Assembly (NCBI RefSeq): GCF_016056305.1
Contig: NZ_JAECZC010000004.1
Coordinates: forward strand, 54,515 to 118,514
Direction of reading: 5' to 3'
Source: Amazonocrinis nigriterrae CENA67
GTDB lineage: Bacteria; Cyanobacteriota; Cyanobacteriia; Cyanobacteriales; Nostocaceae
DNA: 64,000 nucleotides
Shown here piece after piece: positions 47,217-57,923 of the stretch. A model generated the notes under the pieces. That model saw only the letters and a list, made by a program, of their open reading frames with translations. It ran no database searches and was not told the origin of the DNA. A program made the translations under genes and the position numbers. Each line of letters opens with the position of its first letter. The stretch's first letter is position 1.

Positions 47217-47714
47217 TTAAGATACAGAGTTTTTCCCCTTCTGTGGTTCTGTTCCTGCTCGCTGTCGTGCCAAACTATCAATAGCATCACCCAAAGCGGT
47301 GGTCAGGCTTTTACGAGTTTGGGCGTGGTTTTCTTGCTCAGTTTTTAAAGCTTGCAATAAGCGATCGCGTTCTTTGGTGACTGCAATCAATTTAGCTTGT
47401 AATTCTTGTACAGATTGGATTTGCTCGATTTCTTGAGTAATTGCTGTGGTTGTTTGACCATCAACAAGTATTGTGCCATCAATGCCTTTGAGTTTGTGAA
47501 GTTCTTTCTTCAACGATGCGATCGCCTTTTGGGATAGATCAGCATCTGTACGGCGTTGCTCTGCTTCTGTATTATAGAGTTTGCGCCATTTCTCAGCACT
47601 TTCCCAAGCGGCATCGCGATCGCGTTGCTGTTCTATCAACTGCTGTTTGAGTGCCTGAATTTCCGCTAACCACTTTTGTGTTAAAACTGCGGTATTATCA
47701 TTAATTTCAGCCAT
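47217..47714 (-). CDS. Coiled-coil protein, unknown function
   Basis: A 165-residue protein with heptad-like Leu/Ile spacing along nearly all of its length, for example LAEIQALKQQLIEQQRDRDA and VQELQAKLIAVTKERDRLLQ. It is rich in Gln, Glu, Lys and Arg and has no membrane helix or signal. I recognise no named family, though similar short coiled-coil proteins are common in Nostocales. It starts 68 nt from the divergent YihY gene, so they share a promoter region. Confidence 0.6.
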   Translation of the reverse strand: MAEINDNTAVLTQKWLAEIQALKQQLIEQQRDRDAAWESAEKWRKLYNTEAEQRRTDADLSQKAIASLKKELHKLKGIDGTILVDGQTTTAITQEIEQIQSVQELQAKLIAVTKERDRLLQALKTEQENHAQTRKSLTTALGDAIDSLARQRAGTEPQKGKNSVS

Positions 47715-47782
47715 TTTAATACTCTTTATCTACTAATTTAGGATTTTTATCAGTCGAAAACCTCAAGAAAAAGAAATTTGTA

Positions 47783-48748
47783 ATGGCAACAAATATACTA
47801 CCTGTGTACCAAAGACATACCATAGCATCTTTACATGAAAGTTTATTACTTCTAAAAATTATGGGACAGCCTCGTTTTGTCCGTTTCTTTCGCCATCTCA
47901 ATTGGCGCACAGTCAAGAAAACTATCACCAGAACCATCGAAAGGCGACTTTTGGGGCTTGCCTCGGAAATTGCTTTCAATGCTATGTTATCGTTGTTTCC
48001 AGCGATTCTTGCTGTCATTACAGCCATAGGCTTGTTTGAACAATCCTTGCAAGACACTTTTAAACAACTGGCAATTCAACTGAGTCAAGTTGTACCAGAA
48101 GAAGCCTTGAAGCTGATTCGAGATTTTGCCACAAAAGAAATTACCAACCCGAAAAATAAAGGTTTGTTTTCTTTAAGTTTTGCGATCGCGATTTGGACTG
48201 CTTCAGGTGCAATAAGTACCGCCATGACAGCCTTAGATCAAATTCATCAAATTCCCCCACAACGCACGCGTCCCTTTTGGCAAGCCAAACTTGTCTCTCT
48301 TGGATTAACAATTGGGACTATTTTGCTGTTAATGCTGGCTTGTTTTTTGGTATTTATGAGTGACTTACTATTAAAAATGGTGGTGAATGAAAATGCTTCT
48401 TTGGTCTTTTTGTTACATCTTTGGCAGTTACTACGGTGGCCTTTAGCTTTAGGCATAGTTGCAACCGCCTTTGGCTTTGTCTATCGCTATGGCCCTAGTG
48501 TGTGGAATTCTGGTACACCGATGATGCCTGGGGCAATCTTAGCAGCTGTCTTCTGGGCGATTCTGTCTGGTTTGTTTCGGACTTATGTGGCAAATTTTGG
48601 TAACTACAACAAAGTCTATGGTGCAGTGGGAACTGTGATCGTTTTAATGCTGTGGCTGTGGATGAGTGCTGCTGTGATGCTAGTGGGCGATCAATTAAAT
48701 GTATCTGTTGCTGAGGATATGCGCTCAAAAGGAACTAGTGACAAATGA
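47783..48748 (+). CDS. YihY/virulence factor BrkB family membrane protein
   Basis: Polytopic inner-membrane protein with about six hydrophobic helices. Family marks include the N-terminal RRLLGLASEIAFNAMLSLFP, LFSLSFAIAIWTASGAISTAM and the C-terminal NKVYGAVGTVIVLMLWLWMS. The 321-residue length is usual. An ATG at 47861 (MGQPRF) could be the true start, as the first 26 residues are poorly conserved in type. The role of the family is unsettled; it is not an RNase BN as once named. Confidence 0.88.
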   Translation: MATNILPVYQRHTIASLHESLLLLKIMGQPRFVRFFRHLNWRTVKKTITRTIERRLLGLASEIAFNAMLSLFPAILAVITAIGLFEQSLQDTFKQLAIQLSQVVPEEALKLIRDFATKEITNPKNKGLFSLSFAIAIWTASGAISTAMTALDQIHQIPPQRTRPFWQAKLVSLGLTIGTILLLMLACFLVFMSDLLLKMVVNENASLVFLLHLWQLLRWPLALGIVATAFGFVYRYGPSVWNSGTPMMPGAILAAVFWAILSGLFRTYVANFGNYNKVYGAVGTVIVLMLWLWMSAAVMLVGDQLNVSVAEDMRSKGTSDK

Positions 48749-48785
48749 CTAATGACTAGTAAAATATTAGACTATTCTACTTAAA

Positions 48786-49181
48786 ATGAGCGATCGCCTT
48801 ATGCCTGATTCTTATTCACGATTTTCTGATATTGATCCCAAGCTTCATGCACCTACTTTACAAAGGCTACGTCAGCTTAGCCGCCTCCTTGATAAAGTGA
48901 TTGCTGTTCCCGGAACACCAATTGCTATTGGTCTAGATCCTCTTATAGGATTTATACCTATTGGTGGCGATGTTTTAGGATTGTTACTTTCTAGTTACAT
49001 TATCTGGGAAGCATCTCGATTAGGTGTACCTAAAGCTACTTTAGGTAGAATGCTCTTAAATGTGATCATCGATAGCTTGGTAGGCACTATTCCTGTATTC
49101 GGAGATTTGTTTGATTTTGCTTGGACAGCAAACGAGTATAATCTTAAGCTATTGGAAGAATACTTAAAGTTTCGTCGTTAA
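48786..49181 (+). CDS. DUF4112 protein
   Basis: A 131-residue protein with the DUF4112 pattern: LRQLSRLLDKVIAVPGTPIA, then GLDPLIGFIPIGGDVLGLLL and VPVFGDLFDFAWTANEYN-like end (here IPVFGDLFDFAWTANEYN). Two hydrophobic stretches suggest membrane association. Function unknown. It lies 37 nt downstream of the YihY gene, so both are likely one operon. Confidence 0.88.
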   Translation: MSDRLMPDSYSRFSDIDPKLHAPTLQRLRQLSRLLDKVIAVPGTPIAIGLDPLIGFIPIGGDVLGLLLSSYIIWEASRLGVPKATLGRMLLNVIIDSLVGTIPVFGDLFDFAWTANEYNLKLLEEYLKFRR

Positions 49182-49262
49182 CAACAAACTGTAGACGCTA
49201 TATTTTTACTAATTGTTATTGTCTTATTAGCATTATCATGCTAATAATTATAATGCTGTATT

Positions 49263-50237
49263 GTGCCAAAACTGGCGCAGAAATTAGTCATTGATAAACG
49301 AATGAAAGATTGGTGGCAAGCCACTTTTCCTAAAGGGCGGCAAAGTCTAGTTATTACCGATGCTAAGGGGTATCCTGTACAAATTGCCTATGGTGAAAAA
49401 GGTACAGGTAAGCCACTAATTTTATTACATGGTATAGGTAGTTGGAGTTACAATTGGCGTTACAGCGTTGCCCCCCTATCTAAATATTTTCGGGTTATTT
49501 GTTTTGATGCTAAGGGCTATGGTTTTTCAGAAAAACCCTTGTCTCGTCACGAACATCAAGGTCATCAACTGATTGAATTTGAGAGAATTATTCAAGCATT
49601 ATGTGATGAACCCGCAGTAGTAGTAGGTGAATCTTTGGGTGGATTAATTGCTCTTGGTCTTGCTCAAAAAAATCCTGAATTAATCGAGCGTTTAGTAGTA
49701 GTAAATGTACCTATTTTCACTGAAGGTCTACCCAGTTTACCTATGTGGTTGCTGGCCCAAACGCCCATAGAAGTAATTCAAACAATTGACTTTTTGCGTT
49801 TAGCATATCTGTTTGCACCTATATTCAGACAAATGATGGCTTTAGAAAGGCGGGCGGTGCTTTTTGATCCTTCAATATTGACTGAGGAAGATATCTATTG
49901 GATATCTTACCCCTTTATTGAACTGCCTGGTACTTTTGCCAAAGTCGCTGAAGAGTTACGAATAGCAGCACGAGAAATTGAGAATTACCAAGCCAATAAG
50001 CCAAATATGCTCAGTGACATTCAAAAGAATTTGAGTAATATTAAGTGTCCGACTTTAATTTTATGGGGTGAACAAGATACTTGGTTTCCAGTTGCTCATG
50101 GTCAAAAATTGCATCAACATATCCCTCATTCTCAGTTAAAAATTTTACCTAACTGTTGTCATGATGCTTCGACTGGTGCTTTCAAATTGGTGAATGCAAC
50201 TATTGTTGAGTTTCTCCAGAAGACAAATTTTTTGTAA
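49263..50237 (+). CDS. Alpha/beta hydrolase
   Basis: A 324-residue alpha/beta-hydrolase-fold enzyme. Oxyanion-hole HG is in LILLHGIGSWSYNWR, the nucleophile is Ser124 in VVGESLGGL, the Asp is in LWGEQDTWF and the His in LPNCCHDAS. The cap region (about 165-235) is hydrophobic. Start is GTG at 49263. It resembles plant and cyanobacterial chlorophyll- or lipid-related hydrolases of this type, but the substrate is unknown. It may be transcribed with the DUF4112 and YihY genes (82 nt gap). Confidence 0.88.
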   Translation: MPKLAQKLVIDKRMKDWWQATFPKGRQSLVITDAKGYPVQIAYGEKGTGKPLILLHGIGSWSYNWRYSVAPLSKYFRVICFDAKGYGFSEKPLSRHEHQGHQLIEFERIIQALCDEPAVVVGESLGGLIALGLAQKNPELIERLVVVNVPIFTEGLPSLPMWLLAQTPIEVIQTIDFLRLAYLFAPIFRQMMALERRAVLFDPSILTEEDIYWISYPFIELPGTFAKVAEELRIAAREIENYQANKPNMLSDIQKNLSNIKCPTLILWGEQDTWFPVAHGQKLHQHIPHSQLKILPNCCHDASTGAFKLVNATIVEFLQKTNFL

Positions 50238-50325
50238 TTTACAGCAGTTTTCATATTTTTAACGTGAGTCTCCAACGGAGGCGAAGTTGCAACAAGAGCG
50301 AAAGAAACATATTTTGTTTCTTAGA

Positions 50326-50387
50326 AGTTCGACAAGCGCTGTTTTGACCTCTCCCCCGACCCCTCTCCTACGAGGAGAGGGGAGTAA
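50326..50387. repeat. Partial copy of the MITE-like element of 6504-6634
   Basis: About 62 nt match the reverse complement of the right half of the element at 6504-6634 with only a few mismatches, including the cccctctcct/aggagagggg hairpin (50359-50382 region). The left part has been replaced by unrelated sequence. Confidence 0.75.
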
Positions 50388-50578
50388 TATCAAGTTCGGA
50401 TGAATACTTATACAGATCTACAGCAGTTTGCAAGTAAATGAAGTACACATCTTAATATGATAAGTCTTGTGGGGGAGCCACTGCGTTGGGCGGGTTTCCC
50501 GACTTGAAGCATGTGGCGTTGGGCAGGAAAGCCCGCCCTGGTGTACCTCATTCAGATGGAATGCGCTGTAAATAATCT

Positions 50579-50670
50579 TTGCGACACATAGATTAACTGT
50601 GGAGGCGTACAGCTGTATGCCCTTACAAGATATCTGTTGCATTCTTTTTTCAAATTGTTATTATAATTAA
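50579..50670. repeat. Dispersed palindrome repeat, copy 2
   Basis: Degenerate copy of 34190-34270: gcgtacagctgta core followed by the attcttttttcaaattg tail. It lies just downstream of the ABC1 kinase gene on the opposite strand. The region 50388-50578 also has GGGCGGG/CCCGCC short inverted repeats; no gene in 50238-50690. Confidence 0.65.
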
Positions 50671-50690
50671 CATGATCGCACTTTGCGACA

Positions 50691-52484
50691 TTATTTAGGC
50701 ATAAAACGCATTAGCATTCGCCTTCCTAATTCACTAATAATTTCCTGTCCTAATCGCTGGGCTTCTGGTCGCACAAACACTTGAGATAATTCATAGAAAG
50801 AGTTGAGGTTTAAAGGCTTAGTCACTAATACTTTATTAATCACTTCTTGCATATTCTGCAAAGTTGAATTTAACTTTGTCGTTGTAGGGAAAGGAGTAAT
50901 TATTGATCTTGACCAAGCCATAACATCATCGAAAGTTTCTTGTGAGAGACTTTCTATATTTGTAGCAATTTCATTAACCAAAGCGGAACGTAATGAGTTT
51001 CCTTGAGGAGAATATAAAAACTCTAACAGCAGTTCTAATGTATAATTGAGATTAAAATCATCACTTTGATAAATATTCTCTAATACATCTGAGACTTGTT
51101 CCCACTCGATAGTCTGATTGCTTAACCAAAAACTTTTTAGGGCATCCCACAATACAGGCGATCGCTTGGTCAATAACCATTCTGTAACATAAGGATATCC
51201 TACCTTGTAAACCTGAAAATCAGGATTAACTTTCAAAGCTACTCCTTCTAAGGTGGCAAAGCAGCGGAAAATCATCACATAGTATGTGGGTGTTTGCCAA
51301 GAATATTCGTAGATCAAATCAAATAGCTTACTAAAACTTTGCTTGAAGCCAAATTCAGCGACACTAGCTTCCCGGATATTACCAAATATCTCAGCTAGTT
51401 TAGGAACTAAGTAAGTTAAGTCAGTTTCTGGAGGCAGAAATTCTAATAAAATATAGTCTTCAGCAAGTGCGGCAAAATCACCAGTAATCATATGTAACAA
51501 GGAGATAATCAACAGGTCACATACCTCTGGTGGAACTTCGCTCATCATGCCAAAGTCCAGGTAAGCTAATTTTCCATCCGAGGTGACTAGCACATTACCT
51601 GGGTGGGGATCAGCATGAAAAAAACCCCCTTGCAGTAGTTGGCGTAGAGAACACTTGAAACCTACGCCAACGAAGTCAGCAGGTTCTAATCCTTGGGCGC
51701 GAATAGCTTCTGTTGAAGTTAATTTAATGCCATTGACCCACTCCATTGTTAGAACTCGATGGCTGGTATATTGAAAGTAGATGCGTGGCACATGAATCTG
51801 TTCCAATTTACCGTAAAGTTGGGCAAATTTTTCAGCATTAAAAGCTTCTTGTACATAGTCCATCTCTGCGAACAGGCGAGTAGCGAGTTCATCACTCAAA
51901 GCTACAAGGTCGCTATGAATTAATGAAATATTTTTTTGCGCCCAAGCCGCTAATTGACGCAACAAGTATATATCCAGGGTTATTTGTTCTATGATTCCAG
52001 GGCGTTGAATCTTTACAGCTACGATTTCACCCGTCTGGAGTTTTCCCTTGTAAACTTGTCCTAACGAAGCAGCGGCTACAGGTTCAGGAATCAGTTCAGC
52101 ATAAATTTGGTCATGGGGATATCCCAGTTCTTCTTCAATTATTTGATAAGCTTGCTGATTGGGAAAGGGAGGCAATTTATCTTGCAGATTTGCCAGTTCG
52201 TCCAAATAAATAGTTGGAATAATATCAGGACGGCAGGAAAGAAATTGCCCCAACTTGATGAATGTAGGGCCCAACTCAATCAGCTTTTGGCGCAAAATGC
52301 TGGCTCGTAGCCGCTGATTTTGTAACAAGCGACGCGTTAACCAATCCCATGCTAGAAGTATACTAAAGGAGAGAAACGATTTCAAAATAGTCAGCCTACG
52401 CGCCCAAAGTTTCCCCGGCTGCTTTTTATAGTAGGACAGATTGATCGCTACATTATTTTGTAAGGGTATTGACCTAGCTTTCAT
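50691..52484 (-). CDS. ABC1/AarF-UbiB family atypical kinase
   Basis: A 597-residue atypical protein kinase-like (ADCK/UbiB) protein. Motifs: GPTFIKLGQFLSCRPDIIPT and QDKLPPF (KxGQ region), Ala-rich loop AAASLGQVYKG, VKIQRPGI, FFHADPHPGNVLV (catalytic loop with HADPHPGN), and YLDFGMMSEV (DFG). The long C-terminal region is helical. In cyanobacteria and plastids such proteins act in prenylquinone or membrane lipid metabolism. The gene lies downstream of the PKS gene on the same strand with a 204-nt gap and is probably not part of the cluster. Confidence 0.92.
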   Translation of the reverse strand: MKARSIPLQNNVAINLSYYKKQPGKLWARRLTILKSFLSFSILLAWDWLTRRLLQNQRLRASILRQKLIELGPTFIKLGQFLSCRPDIIPTIYLDELANLQDKLPPFPNQQAYQIIEEELGYPHDQIYAELIPEPVAAASLGQVYKGKLQTGEIVAVKIQRPGIIEQITLDIYLLRQLAAWAQKNISLIHSDLVALSDELATRLFAEMDYVQEAFNAEKFAQLYGKLEQIHVPRIYFQYTSHRVLTMEWVNGIKLTSTEAIRAQGLEPADFVGVGFKCSLRQLLQGGFFHADPHPGNVLVTSDGKLAYLDFGMMSEVPPEVCDLLIISLLHMITGDFAALAEDYILLEFLPPETDLTYLVPKLAEIFGNIREASVAEFGFKQSFSKLFDLIYEYSWQTPTYYVMIFRCFATLEGVALKVNPDFQVYKVGYPYVTEWLLTKRSPVLWDALKSFWLSNQTIEWEQVSDVLENIYQSDDFNLNYTLELLLEFLYSPQGNSLRSALVNEIATNIESLSQETFDDVMAWSRSIITPFPTTTKLNSTLQNMQEVINKVLVTKPLNLNSFYELSQVFVRPEAQRLGQEIISELGRRMLMRFMPK

Positions 52485-52688
52485 ATATGACTATTCTCGT
52501 ACAAATGATTCAATCTGAACCTATTAATTTACCAAGACAAAATTGGGCTTGTGTAGCCTGGGAAAAGGTTAAAGGGAAAAGAGAAAGGGATAAAATACCT
52601 TAACCCTTTACCCCTTTCCCTTGACCTCGCCGAACTTGGCGAACTACTGGTTTAGGCAGCTTTGAAATTGGCTCATCGCTCTTTACTG

Positions 52689-55600
52689 CTAGAAGCCTTC
52701 AATTTCAGCAACTAAAACTCCATTTTCATCAAATATAAATGCATCAGAAGTTGCAGTATCCTGATTACTAATGTTTTGGTGCGATGTTCTAACTTGACTC
52801 CACAAGTGAGGACTATAACAACGATGTAGTTTTAAGCGCTTTATCTCTATCTTAATTGGCAGATACGTATTTATGGAACTACCTTGCTCAAGGTCTAGGG
52901 TAAGATTATAGGCAGAATGCAAGCAGGCATCTAGTAAAATAGGATGTATTTTGTATTTTTTTGCTTCTTGCGAAAGTTCTGGTGATAACTCAATGAAACT
53001 GAGGCTTTTTTCTCTACTTCTCCATAGGTTTTTAACAGCTTGTAAGTTGGGCCCATAGATGATACCTTCTTTTTCAAGTTCTTGATAAAAAGTTTTAATA
53101 GCAACTTGCTCAGTATACTGTTTTTGCAGAATAGACAAGTCTATAAAACCGGGTTCAGGTGTTTCCTGACCCTTCATTACCTTACCAGAAGCGTGGAGCG
53201 TAGAAAAGATATTTTCTTGATCTGTACTAAAGCTGAAAATTTCAAATGTATAAGTATCGGTTTCTAAAGGTTCTAAAACGACTTGGACTGTCTTGACTTC
53301 ATCCTCTGAAAAGATTAAAACTTCATGAATAGTTATATCTTCCAGAATTAAATTATCTGTTTTAAAAGTAGCAGAACCTGCGGCTAAAGCCATTTCTAAA
53401 TAAGCACTTATAGGTAGTACTGGTTGTCCAAAAAGCCTATGATGGCTGAGATAAGCGAGTTCAGAAATACTTAACTGAGATTCAAAACGCTGCTGTTTTT
53501 CTAAGCCTGCCAAGTTAAGTTTTTTACCCAGTAAAGGATGGAGATTTTTATCTTTTGGCAGATATTGCTTTTGAGTGGGAATGGTGTCCACCTCCAGCCA
53601 ATAGCGTTGTCTTTGAAACGGATAAGTGGGTAATACCACTTTTTGACGCCTATACTCTCGGTCAAATTCTGACCAATCTACTTTGACTCCAGCTACATAC
53701 AACTGTCCTAAACTAGAAAGTATCACCTGCCATTCGTCTACACCAGAACGCACAGAAGGCAACCAAAGTCCTGGATTTTTTGCCCGATATTGACGCCCCA
53801 TGCCCAATAAAATCGGCTTAGGGCCAATCTCTAAGAAAATTTCATACCCAAGCTGATGCAAGGTTTCTATACTAGTAGCAAATCGCACTGCTTGGCGTAC
53901 ATGATTCACCCAGTATTGTGCTGTGGTGATGGACTGATCAGCAAGTTGTCCAGTGACATTGGATATAAGTGAAATTTGGGGCTGATTATAGGTAACTTGA
54001 TTGGCTATGTCTGCAAATGTACCCAACATTGGTTCCATCAACGGGGAATGGAAAGCATGGGATACTTGCAATCGTCTGGTTTTCACTCTCTGTGCTTCGA
54101 GTGTGTGACAAATTGCAGCAACATCTTCACTAACTCCAGAAATTACCACACTTTCGGGGCCATTTATGGCAGCGATCGCTACTGTTTGATGATATGGTGC
54201 AATCGCTTCTCTCACCAATTCTTCTGTTGCCATCAATGCAACCATCTCACCACCAGATGGTAACTGCTGCATCAATCTTCCCCGATGGGCAATGAGTTTG
54301 AGTCCATCTTCTAGGCTAAAAACCCCTGCCACACAAGCAGCTACATACTCACCAACACTATGCCCCATGACTACATCTGGTTGAATACCCCAGGATTTCC
54401 ACACCAGATACAAGGCATATTCAAAGGCAAATAACGCTGGTTGCGTATAGGCAGTTTGATCTAATAATGATGCAACTTGTTCTGTTGCTTGTTCAGGATA
54501 TAATACCTCTAATAAAGAATATTGCAGATATGGGCGTAAAATTTCATTGCATCGGTCAATTGTTTGGCGGAAAATTGGCTCTTGTTCGTACAGCTGACGC
54601 CCCATGTTAATATACTGGGAGCCTTGACCAGTGAACAAAAAGGCTATCTTTTGCTCATTTTTGTCAATTTGAGAACTGTTTAATCCGGTGGCATCTTTCC
54701 CAGTTGTAAAAGCAGCGAGTTGCTCGATTAATTGCTCTTTTGAGTCAGCTACAACTGCTAGACGGTGGTTAAAATGCGTTAGCGAAGCGGCTCCTTTGGA
54801 GCTTCGCCCTGTATTGGCAGTAAAGCAAATATCTGCTAGTGCTTGCTTGGGATTAGCCTCTAAATGACTTTGGTAACGACTAACCAATGCTTGCAGAGCT
54901 GGTTCTGTTTGTGCCGATAAAGTTAATAAATGAAAAGAACGCTCCGGTAAATTTTGACTTTTGACTTGAGGGGGCGCTTCTTCTAAAATTACATGGGCAT
55001 TAGTACCGCCAAAACTAAAGGCACTAACCCCCGCTAATCTGGGTTGTCCTTGGGACGGCCATTCCTGGAGTTCTGTGGGAATTTGAATAGGAGTATTTTT
55101 AATTCTAATATAAGGATTTAACTGCTTGAGGTGGAGGTGAGGCGGAATCTGACGATGTTGTAGTGATAATACCACTTTGATGATGCCGACAATGCCCGCA
55201 GCAGCTTCTAAATGACCAATATTTGATTTAACTGAACCAATCCAACAAGGCTGATTTGCTTCCCTACCTTCCATCAGCACTGTTTTTAGGGAATTCACCT
55301 CTATGGGATCTCCCAAAGGTGTGCCTGTACCGTGAGCCTCAACATAACTAATCTGCGCTGGTTTCACCCCAGCATTTGCTAAGGCTTGGCGGATAACTGC
55401 TTGTTGAGCAGGGCCATTGGGGGCTGTCAGTCCATTACTTAAACCATCTTGGTTAATTGCTGAACCTCTAATTATTGCCTGGATATTGTCTCCATCTCTA
55501 ATTGCATCAGCAAGACGCTTGAGAACAACTATTCCACATCCTTCTCCTCTAACATAACCATCGGCAGCAGCATCAAAGGTTTTGCAACGACCATCTGCTG

Positions 55601-56267
55601 CCATCATCCTGGCATGAGAAAAGGTAATTGTCATTTCTGGAGAAAGAATCAGGTTCACTCCTCCAGCAAGACATACATCAGACTCTCTAGTTTTCAAACT
55701 CTGGCAAGCATAGTGAAGTGCTACTAAAGAGGAGGAACAAGCTGTATCTAAGGCAACACATGGCCCACGCAGATTGAGCAGATAAGATAATCGACCAGGA
55801 ATAATAGATGGATGGGTACCAGTGCCGCTGTATGCTCCTATGTCAGAAATATCTCTATAAATTAATGTATGATAATCGATGTTTGTAAATCCAATGAAAA
55901 CCCCCGTCTGACTACCAGCTAATCTTTCTGGAACTATTCCAGCATTTTCCAATGCTTCCCAAGCCACCTCCAGCACCAGTCTTTGCTGAGGATCTATATA
56001 CTCAGCTTCGCGGGGGGCAATACCAAAAAAGCTAGGGTCAAATTCATCTACTTTTTCTAGAAAACTGCCCCAGCGAGTGTTCATTTTTCCTGTGGTAGCG
56101 GCATTGGGGTCATAAAATGCATCAATATCCCATCGGTCTTTGGGTACTTCTGTGATTCCATCTTTGCCATCATGCAGAAATTCCCAGAAAGCTTGTGGTG
56201 TCTCTGCTTGGGGAAAACGGCAACCCATGCCAACAATTGCTATATGTGTTGATTCTAAGTTCATCAA
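52689..56267 (-). CDS. Type I polyketide synthase, KS-AT-DH only
   Basis: A modular polyketide synthase of 1192 residues ending after its third domain. KS: Cys177 in DTACSSS, His312 in [11 protein letters not shown], His352 in [22 protein letters not shown] at 545-552 and Ser637 in MGHSVGEY, with HAFH (737-740) indicating malonyl-CoA. DH: His943 in [10 protein letters not shown] (H-x3-G-x4-P) and Asp1113 in LLDACLHSA. No KR, ER, ACP or TE follows; the stop comes right after the DH and the next 200 nt do not continue a domain. Start ATG at 56267 or 56264. Partner domains must act in trans or have been lost. Confidence 0.9.
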   Translation of the reverse strand: MMNLESTHIAIVGMGCRFPQAETPQAFWEFLHDGKDGITEVPKDRWDIDAFYDPNAATTGKMNTRWGSFLEKVDEFDPSFFGIAPREAEYIDPQQRLVLEVAWEALENAGIVPERLAGSQTGVFIGFTNIDYHTLIYRDISDIGAYSGTGTHPSIIPGRLSYLLNLRGPCVALDTACSSSLVALHYACQSLKTRESDVCLAGGVNLILSPEMTITFSHARMMAADGRCKTFDAAADGYVRGEGCGIVVLKRLADAIRDGDNIQAIIRGSAINQDGLSNGLTAPNGPAQQAVIRQALANAGVKPAQISYVEAHGTGTPLGDPIEVNSLKTVLMEGREANQPCWIGSVKSNIGHLEAAAGIVGIIKVVLSLQHRQIPPHLHLKQLNPYIRIKNTPIQIPTELQEWPSQGQPRLAGVSAFSFGGTNAHVILEEAPPQVKSQNLPERSFHLLTLSAQTEPALQALVSRYQSHLEANPKQALADICFTANTGRSSKGAASLTHFNHRLAVVADSKEQLIEQLAAFTTGKDATGLNSSQIDKNEQKIAFLFTGQGSQYINMGRQLYEQEPIFRQTIDRCNEILRPYLQYSLLEVLYPEQATEQVASLLDQTAYTQPALFAFEYALYLVWKSWGIQPDVVMGHSVGEYVAACVAGVFSLEDGLKLIAHRGRLMQQLPSGGEMVALMATEELVREAIAPYHQTVAIAAINGPESVVISGVSEDVAAICHTLEAQRVKTRRLQVSHAFHSPLMEPMLGTFADIANQVTYNQPQISLISNVTGQLADQSITTAQYWVNHVRQAVRFATSIETLHQLGYEIFLEIGPKPILLGMGRQYRAKNPGLWLPSVRSGVDEWQVILSSLGQLYVAGVKVDWSEFDREYRRQKVVLPTYPFQRQRYWLEVDTIPTQKQYLPKDKNLHPLLGKKLNLAGLEKQQRFESQLSISELAYLSHHRLFGQPVLPISAYLEMALAAGSATFKTDNLILEDITIHEVLIFSEDEVKTVQVVLEPLETDTYTFEIFSFSTDQENIFSTLHASGKVMKGQETPEPGFIDLSILQKQYTEQVAIKTFYQELEKEGIIYGPNLQAVKNLWRSREKSLSFIELSPELSQEAKKYKIHPILLDACLHSAYNLTLDLEQGSSINTYLPIKIEIKRLKLHRCYSPHLWSQVRTSHQNISNQDTATSDAFIFDENGVLVAEIEGF

Positions 56268-56459
56268 ACAATTAGTATTTAATTTATATTATTAAGACTA
56301 TATTTTATTTTTGAGATAGACCTAGGGTGAATTTCATCCACCGAAATTGAGTAGTATTTTACACAGCATTTATAATTACCATAATTAGTTTTGTTAATTT
56401 ATGTTTAAAGCAGGGTGACAATTACTTGCACCCCTACTTAGTTTACATTTAGCTAATTG

Positions 56460-57833
56460 CTACTTTTCAATCGTACTAGAAAATTTCTTAAAAGCTTTGA
56501 TGTTATTGTTCAGAGCTTTTTTGATTGAACCTGCGGAAGCCATCAAACGCATTTCCCGATTTACAGACCACAAGTAGTCAATATCTTCTGCAAATCTCTG
56601 CATATTTGCTAGTAGATGATTATGCACTTTTAAATTGTTATGAAAACCTTCGTGTTCATAACATAAGCACTTTTCTAGCCAGTGAATTGCTTCTTTTTGA
56701 GACATGTCAAACACAGGACTCTGCAAGAGTTTCATAATAAAGCTGATGGCATTACTATCACTCACAAAGCGGTTGGGTATCATTCCAGAAAGACCATTAA
56801 GGTTTTCACGTTGTGTCTGTAATACAGCTAAATTCGCCATTAATTTCTCAAAATTTGAGGGTTTCGGCAAAGATTTATAAAAGTCTCTAGCAAGATACAG
56901 AGAAGTGGTTGTATGAAAAGCCTCGTCTAAGAAATGATAGTGAGATATAGCTGTTGGAGCCGGGATAAAATCCTTAGCTTTTTGCAATTTTCTACAGTAT
57001 TTATGTATCTCAAATTCATTATTCTTGACCACTAGATTTGCCATGTAACGCACGACATAAAAATTAGCAGCCAAAAATGGATAACTTCCCCAGCTCAAAG
57101 GAAAGAATTTTCTAACCGATGTATCGGTATTTCCTAAATAGCCATTGAAAAAGCCACTAGTAGGAGTAGGACTGGTAGGATTAACAGGAGTTGAAGATGC
57201 AATAGATTTATTCAAATCTTGCAAATCTTGCAATTCTATCAGTTTTTGAGAATAATTTTGTTCTTTATCTCTGAGTAAAATCTTACCAATAAAGTTTGCA
57301 GTATTTAATAAATAATCTATGACATGAAAACTTTTTGGTTCAAAGGAAGTAGAATTATCGGAAGCAGAATTAATTAAAGCTTTAGTACCTAGCAAAGCTT
57401 TGATTGTTTGGTAGTTGATTTTAGCAAAAGAATGAATGTGCTTACGCTCTTGATAAGTTTCATGATTGAGCATGTCTGCAATAAATGCATAATCTTTATT
57501 TGCAGCTAGCAAGCAATCTGCTGTGATTGTGTTGTAGAAAGTCAGTTCTGTTTCACTATCAGCAACTACTTTGTAAAAGCCTACCCAATGGAGATGATTG
57601 AGAGCGATTTTTTGAGATGGAGAAGCTTGTTCATAGAGTGGTGTGCCATAAAGCACTGACTGTTCTGGCTCACTCCAATAATGATTGCTGTTACTTTTAT
57701 AATTAAAGTTTTTATCTAACTCTTCTATCTTTTCAGTGTAGTCAGATTCCAGATTATTGTCGTAGTTCTTTTCTAAAAACGGAAGAATTCTGTTGACTTT
57801 GGATGTTAGGGAATCTTTAACAATAGTCTTCAT
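56460..57833 (-). CDS. Ferritin-like diiron protein, candidate CylC-type halogenase/oxygenase
   Basis: A 457-residue protein without obvious name. Four helix segments carry likely metal ligands: Glu96 (DSETELTFYN), Glu129-x2-His132 (HETYQERKHIHSF), Glu304-x2-His307 (HFLDEAFHTT) and Glu395-x2-His398 (CYEHEGFHNN). This repeated E / E-x2-H layout is that of ferritin-like diiron carboxylate enzymes. Length and position directly after a FAAL and a free ACP match the order cylA-cylB-cylC of the cylindrocyclophane cluster, where CylC is a dimetal halogenase acting on ACP-bound fatty acyl chains. An AurF-like N-oxygenase or another oxidase is the alternative. Assignment by context and pattern only. 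Confidence 0.6.
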   Translation of the reverse strand: MKTIVKDSLTSKVNRILPFLEKNYDNNLESDYTEKIEELDKNFNYKSNSNHYWSEPEQSVLYGTPLYEQASPSQKIALNHLHWVGFYKVVADSETELTFYNTITADCLLAANKDYAFIADMLNHETYQERKHIHSFAKINYQTIKALLGTKALINSASDNSTSFEPKSFHVIDYLLNTANFIGKILLRDKEQNYSQKLIELQDLQDLNKSIASSTPVNPTSPTPTSGFFNGYLGNTDTSVRKFFPLSWGSYPFLAANFYVVRYMANLVVKNNEFEIHKYCRKLQKAKDFIPAPTAISHYHFLDEAFHTTTSLYLARDFYKSLPKPSNFEKLMANLAVLQTQRENLNGLSGMIPNRFVSDSNAISFIMKLLQSPVFDMSQKEAIHWLEKCLCYEHEGFHNNLKVHNHLLANMQRFAEDIDYLWSVNREMRLMASAGSIKKALNNNIKAFKKFSSTIEK

Positions 57834-57923
57834 GACAGGTTATTCTTTTCAGGTGTAGCTTCATTCTGGTCATAGAGGATATCTGAACACTGGTGCAACT
57901 CAGACATCCTCTGAAAGTTTTTC

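Noticed and set aside
47716-48057. Minus-strand ORF opposite the YihY gene start
   Set aside because: Antisense to a clear membrane protein gene; no coding signature.
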